From assembly GCA_001302245.1 (NCBI GenBank), contig LGYU01000009.1, positions 248,001 through 312,000 on the forward strand: 64,000 nucleotides of DNA. The letters run 5' to 3'. Positions 61,564-64,000 of the stretch are shown here, piece after piece. The notes under the pieces were generated by a model, which was given only the letters and a program-made list of their open reading frames with translations, searched no databases and was not told where the DNA came from. The translations under genes were made by a program, and so were the position numbers. The stretch is from Chitinophagaceae bacterium PMP191F. GTDB lineage: Bacteria; Bacteroidota; Bacteroidia; Chitinophagales; Chitinophagaceae. How positions within the stretch are numbered: the stretch's first letter is position 1; each line of letters begins with the position of its first letter.

Positions 61564-64000
61564 ATGGACAACAATTTTTCAGCCCAGGTGAAGGAGATTA
61601 TTTCGTTTAGCAGGGAGGAGGCTTTAAGGCTGGGGAACGATTTTATCGGCACTGAACATTTGTTGCTGGGATTGATCCGTGAGGGAGAGAATACCGCTGT
61701 TCGTATACTCAAGAGCTTCAATGTAGACCTGTATGAGTTGCGTAAAGAGGTTGAAATGGCAGTAAAAGACAAAACCGGTAAAAACATCGCCAACATAAAC
61801 AGCTTGCCGCTTACAAAGCAGGCGGAAAAGGTTATCAGGGTTACGGTGCTGGAAGCCAAGGCTTTAAAAAGCCCTACGGTGGAAACAGAACACCTGATGC
61901 TCTCCATTTTGAAGAACAAGGAAAATATTGCTACACAGATTCTAAATCAATTCGACGTGGATTACGATTTATTCAGAAACGAACTTGGTGTGGTAAAAAG
62001 CAACGATGTGCGCAGTGAATATGCTGATGAGAACGAGGATGACTTTGATGAAGAGAAAAAATATTCACAGCAAAAATCTCGTCCCGCAGGAAACACCAAA
62101 AGTAAAACGCCGGTGTTAGACAACTTCGGCCGTGATATAACCAGATTGGCAGAAAGCGGAGCCCTTGATCCCATTGTGGGCAGAGAGGCTGAAATTGAAA
62201 GGGTATCACAGATCCTTTCACGCCGCAAAAAGAACAATCCGATCCTGATCGGTGAACCGGGTGTAGGTAAAACAGCCATCGTAGAAGGGCTGGCACTGCG
62301 CATCGTTCAGCGTAAGGTATCGCGCGTACTGTTCGACAAACGTGTTATTTCGCTTGACCTAGCTGCTCTGGTGGCAGGTACCAAGTACCGCGGACAGTTT
62401 GAAGAGCGTATGAAAGCCATTATGAATGAACTGGAAAAGAACCGTGATGTGATCCTGTTCATTGATGAGATCCATACTATTGTTGGTGCCGGTGGTGCCA
62501 GCGGTTCACTGGATGCTTCCAACATCTTTAAACCCGCCCTGGCAAGAGGTGAGTTGCAATGCATCGGTGCCTCTACACTGGATGAATACCGCATGTATAT
62601 CGAGAAAGACGGTGCATTGGATCGTCGTTTCCAGAAAGTGATGGTAGAACCACCAAGTGTGGACGAAACCATCCAGATATTGAACAATATCAAATCCAAA
62701 TACGAGGATTATCACAACGTTACATACAACCAGGAAGCCATTGATGCCTGCGTTAAGCTGAGTGACCGTTACATTACCGACAGGTTGCTGCCCGACAAAG
62801 CCATCGACGTGATGGATGAAGTAGGTGCACGCGTTCACCTGAAGAACATCAACGTACCGAAAGAGATCCTGGATCTGGAGAAAAAGATTGAAGACGTTAA
62901 AGTAGAAAAGAATAAAGTAGTGAAGAGTCAGAAATTTGAAGAGGCTGCTTCATTGCGTGATACTGAAAAACGTTTACAGGAAGAGTTGGAAAAAGCCAAA
63001 GCAGGCTGGGAAGAAGAAAGCAAACACAAGCGTTATCCCATTGATGAAGATGCGATAGCTGAAGTGGTGAGCATGATGACCGGTATTCCTGTAAAACGCA
63101 TGGTGCAGGCTGAAACAGAGAAACTGCGCAACATGGCCGAAGAAATGAAAGGCATGGTAGTAGGACAGGATGAAGCGATTGTGAAAGTGGTAAAAGCCAT
63201 TCAGCGCAACCGTGTTGGTCTGAAAGATCCTAAAAAACCTATCGGAACCTTTATCTTCCTTGGTCCTACAGGTGTAGGTAAAACAGAGTTGGCAAGAGCG
63301 CTGGCCCGTCATATGTTCGATTCAGAAGATGCGCTGATCCGCATTGATATGAGTGAATACATGGAGAAATTTACGGTAAGCCGTTTGATCGGTGCACCTC
63401 CCGGATATGTAGGCTATGAAGAAGGTGGACAGCTGACAGAAAGAGTACGTCGCAAACCTTACTCTGTAATTCTGCTGGACGAGATCGAAAAAGCACACCC
63501 CGATATTTACAATATCCTGTTGCAGGTATTGGACGATGGTCAGTTAACTGACGGTTTGGGGCGCAAAGTTGATTTCAAGAACACGATGATCATCATGACC
63601 TCCAACATCGGTGTGCGCCAGTTGAAAGATTTTGGTGAAGGTGTGGGTTTTGCTACCGCAGCACGTACACAGAATGCTGATGAAAACAACAAAGCGGTGA
63701 TTGAAAAAGCGCTGAAGAGAACCTTCTCGCCTGAGTTCCTCAACCGTATTGATGATGTGATCATCTTCAATTCACTTTCAAAAGATAATATCTTCAACAT
63801 TATTGATATCCTGATGAAAGGTGTAACCAAAAGGCTTTCCAACCTTGGATTCACACTGGAGCTGACAGAAGAAGCAAAAAGCTTTATTGCAGACAAAGGA
63901 TACGATCAGCAGTTTGGTGCACGTCCGCTGCACAGGGCCATTCAGAAATACCTGGAAGATCCTCTGGCTGAAGAGATCCTGAACCTGCATATCAAACAGG
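61564..64000 (+). CDS. clpC: ClpC-type ATP-dependent protease ATPase, cut by the window end
   Basis: Open from the ATG at 61564 to the last base: about 812 codons seen, stop outside. Two Clp N repeats (about 1-140) are followed by AAA+ domain 1 with Walker A GEPGVGKT (about 230) and the [15 protein letters not shown] Walker B; a middle domain with a UVR-like [22 protein letters not shown]+ domain 2 with GPTGVGKT (about 568), [16 protein letters not shown] and [13 protein letters not shown]. The end region [21 protein letters not shown] is the ClpB-D2-small domain. It unfolds substrates for ClpP. The middle domain is short, so ClpC rather than ClpB. Confidence 0.95.
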   Translation, partial: MDNNFSAQVKEIISFSREEALRLGNDFIGTEHLLLGLIREGENTAVRILKSFNVDLYELRKEVEMAVKDKTGKNIANINSLPLTKQAEKVIRVTVLEAKALKSPTVETEHLMLSILKNKENIATQILNQFDVDYDLFRNELGVVKSNDVRSEYADENEDDFDEEKKYSQQKSRPAGNTKSKTPVLDNFGRDITRLAESGALDPIVGREAEIERVSQILSRRKKNNPILIGEPGVGKTAIVEGLALRIVQRKVSRVLFDKRVISLDLAALVAGTKYRGQFEERMKAIMNELEKNRDVILFIDEIHTIVGAGGASGSLDASNIFKPALARGELQCIGASTLDEYRMYIEKDGALDRRFQKVMVEPPSVDETIQILNNIKSKYEDYHNVTYNQEAIDACVKLSDRYITDRLLPDKAIDVMDEVGARVHLKNINVPKEILDLEKKIEDVKVEKNKVVKSQKFEEAASLRDTEKRLQEELEKAKAGWEEESKHKRYPIDEDAIAEVVSMMTGIPVKRMVQAETEKLRNMAEEMKGMVVGQDEAIVKVVKAIQRNRVGLKDPKKPIGTFIFLGPTGVGKTELARALARHMFDSEDALIRIDMSEYMEKFTVSRLIGAPPGYVGYEEGGQLTERVRRKPYSVILLDEIEKAHPDIYNILLQVLDDGQLTDGLGRKVDFKNTMIIMTSNIGVRQLKDFGEGVGFATAARTQNADENNKAVIEKALKRTFSPEFLNRIDDVIIFNSLSKDNIFNIIDILMKGVTKRLSNLGFTLELTEEAKSFIADKGYDQQFGARPLHRAIQKYLEDPLAEEILNLHIKQ

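Noticed and set aside
61503-61919. 138-codon minus frame over the start of clpC
   Set aside because: Shadow of clpC; the true gene is open to the window end and carries all Clp motifs.

Overview
The window looks like a chromosomal piece of a Bacteroidota bacterium, most likely family Chitinophagaceae (inference). The reasons are promoters of the TTTG / TAnnTTTG type, a type IX secretion C-terminal domain, SusC/TonB plug-like modules, BlaI plus M56 sensor pairs, tandem DUF2807 proteins, a DUF937-OmpA fusion, and a TPP riboswitch in front of a TonB-dependent receptor.

Layout. Positions 1-6100 are visibly richer in A+T and form the integrase end of an integrative element: a YoaK-like membrane protein at its edge, two small helix-turn-helix proteins, several small accessory genes, a DUF932 protein and a CTnDOT-type tyrosine integrase. 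From 6197 on the window is core-like: an acyltransferase, a secreted sugar-dehydrogenase-like protein, malate dehydrogenase, a thioredoxin-like protein, a BlaI/M56 regulatory pair with a clear operator, EF-P, the AccB/AccC pair of fatty acid synthesis, two Spy-like secreted proteins, IspH, an intracellular GH13 enzyme, a Do/HtrA protease, a divergent acyl-CoA reductase/ferredoxin pair, Ddl, a PASTA protein and a rhodanese. Next come a thiamine-regulated TonB receptor, two DUF2807 paralogues, unrecognised secreted proteins, an envelope cluster (YXWGXW, lipoprotein, DUF937-OmpA), two aldo/keto reductases and a complete RND efflux operon. The last part holds an oxidoreductase with a divergent AraC regulator, a formylglycine-generating-enzyme-like lipoprotein, an L,D-transpeptidase-like protein, a sugar oxidoreductase/sugar transferase pair, two tandem M1 peptidases (one with a predicted barrel tail), a FemAB-like protein, IspD, a STAS protein and the start of ClpC, cut by the window end.

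How the genes work together. Several sets are coherent: AccB-AccC; IspH and IspD in the MEP isoprenoid pathway; TolC-RND permease-adaptor; BlaI-M56; riboswitch-thiamine receptor. Envelope functions dominate the rest.

Most notable: (1) a modular mosaic of intergenic repeats that, in every clear copy, has one fixed orientation downstream of a gene; (2) an EF-P whose tip carries Arg32 in a TARAAAK loop instead of the usual PGKG loop; (3) an EF-hand-like calcium loop in the cytoplasmic linker of the RND permease; (4) two DUF2807 paralogues with matched but different rung motifs; (5) repeated hairpins between genes of the mobile element. No single cluster stands out as an obviously new defence or biosynthetic system. 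No rRNA, tRNA or CRISPR array was recognised.
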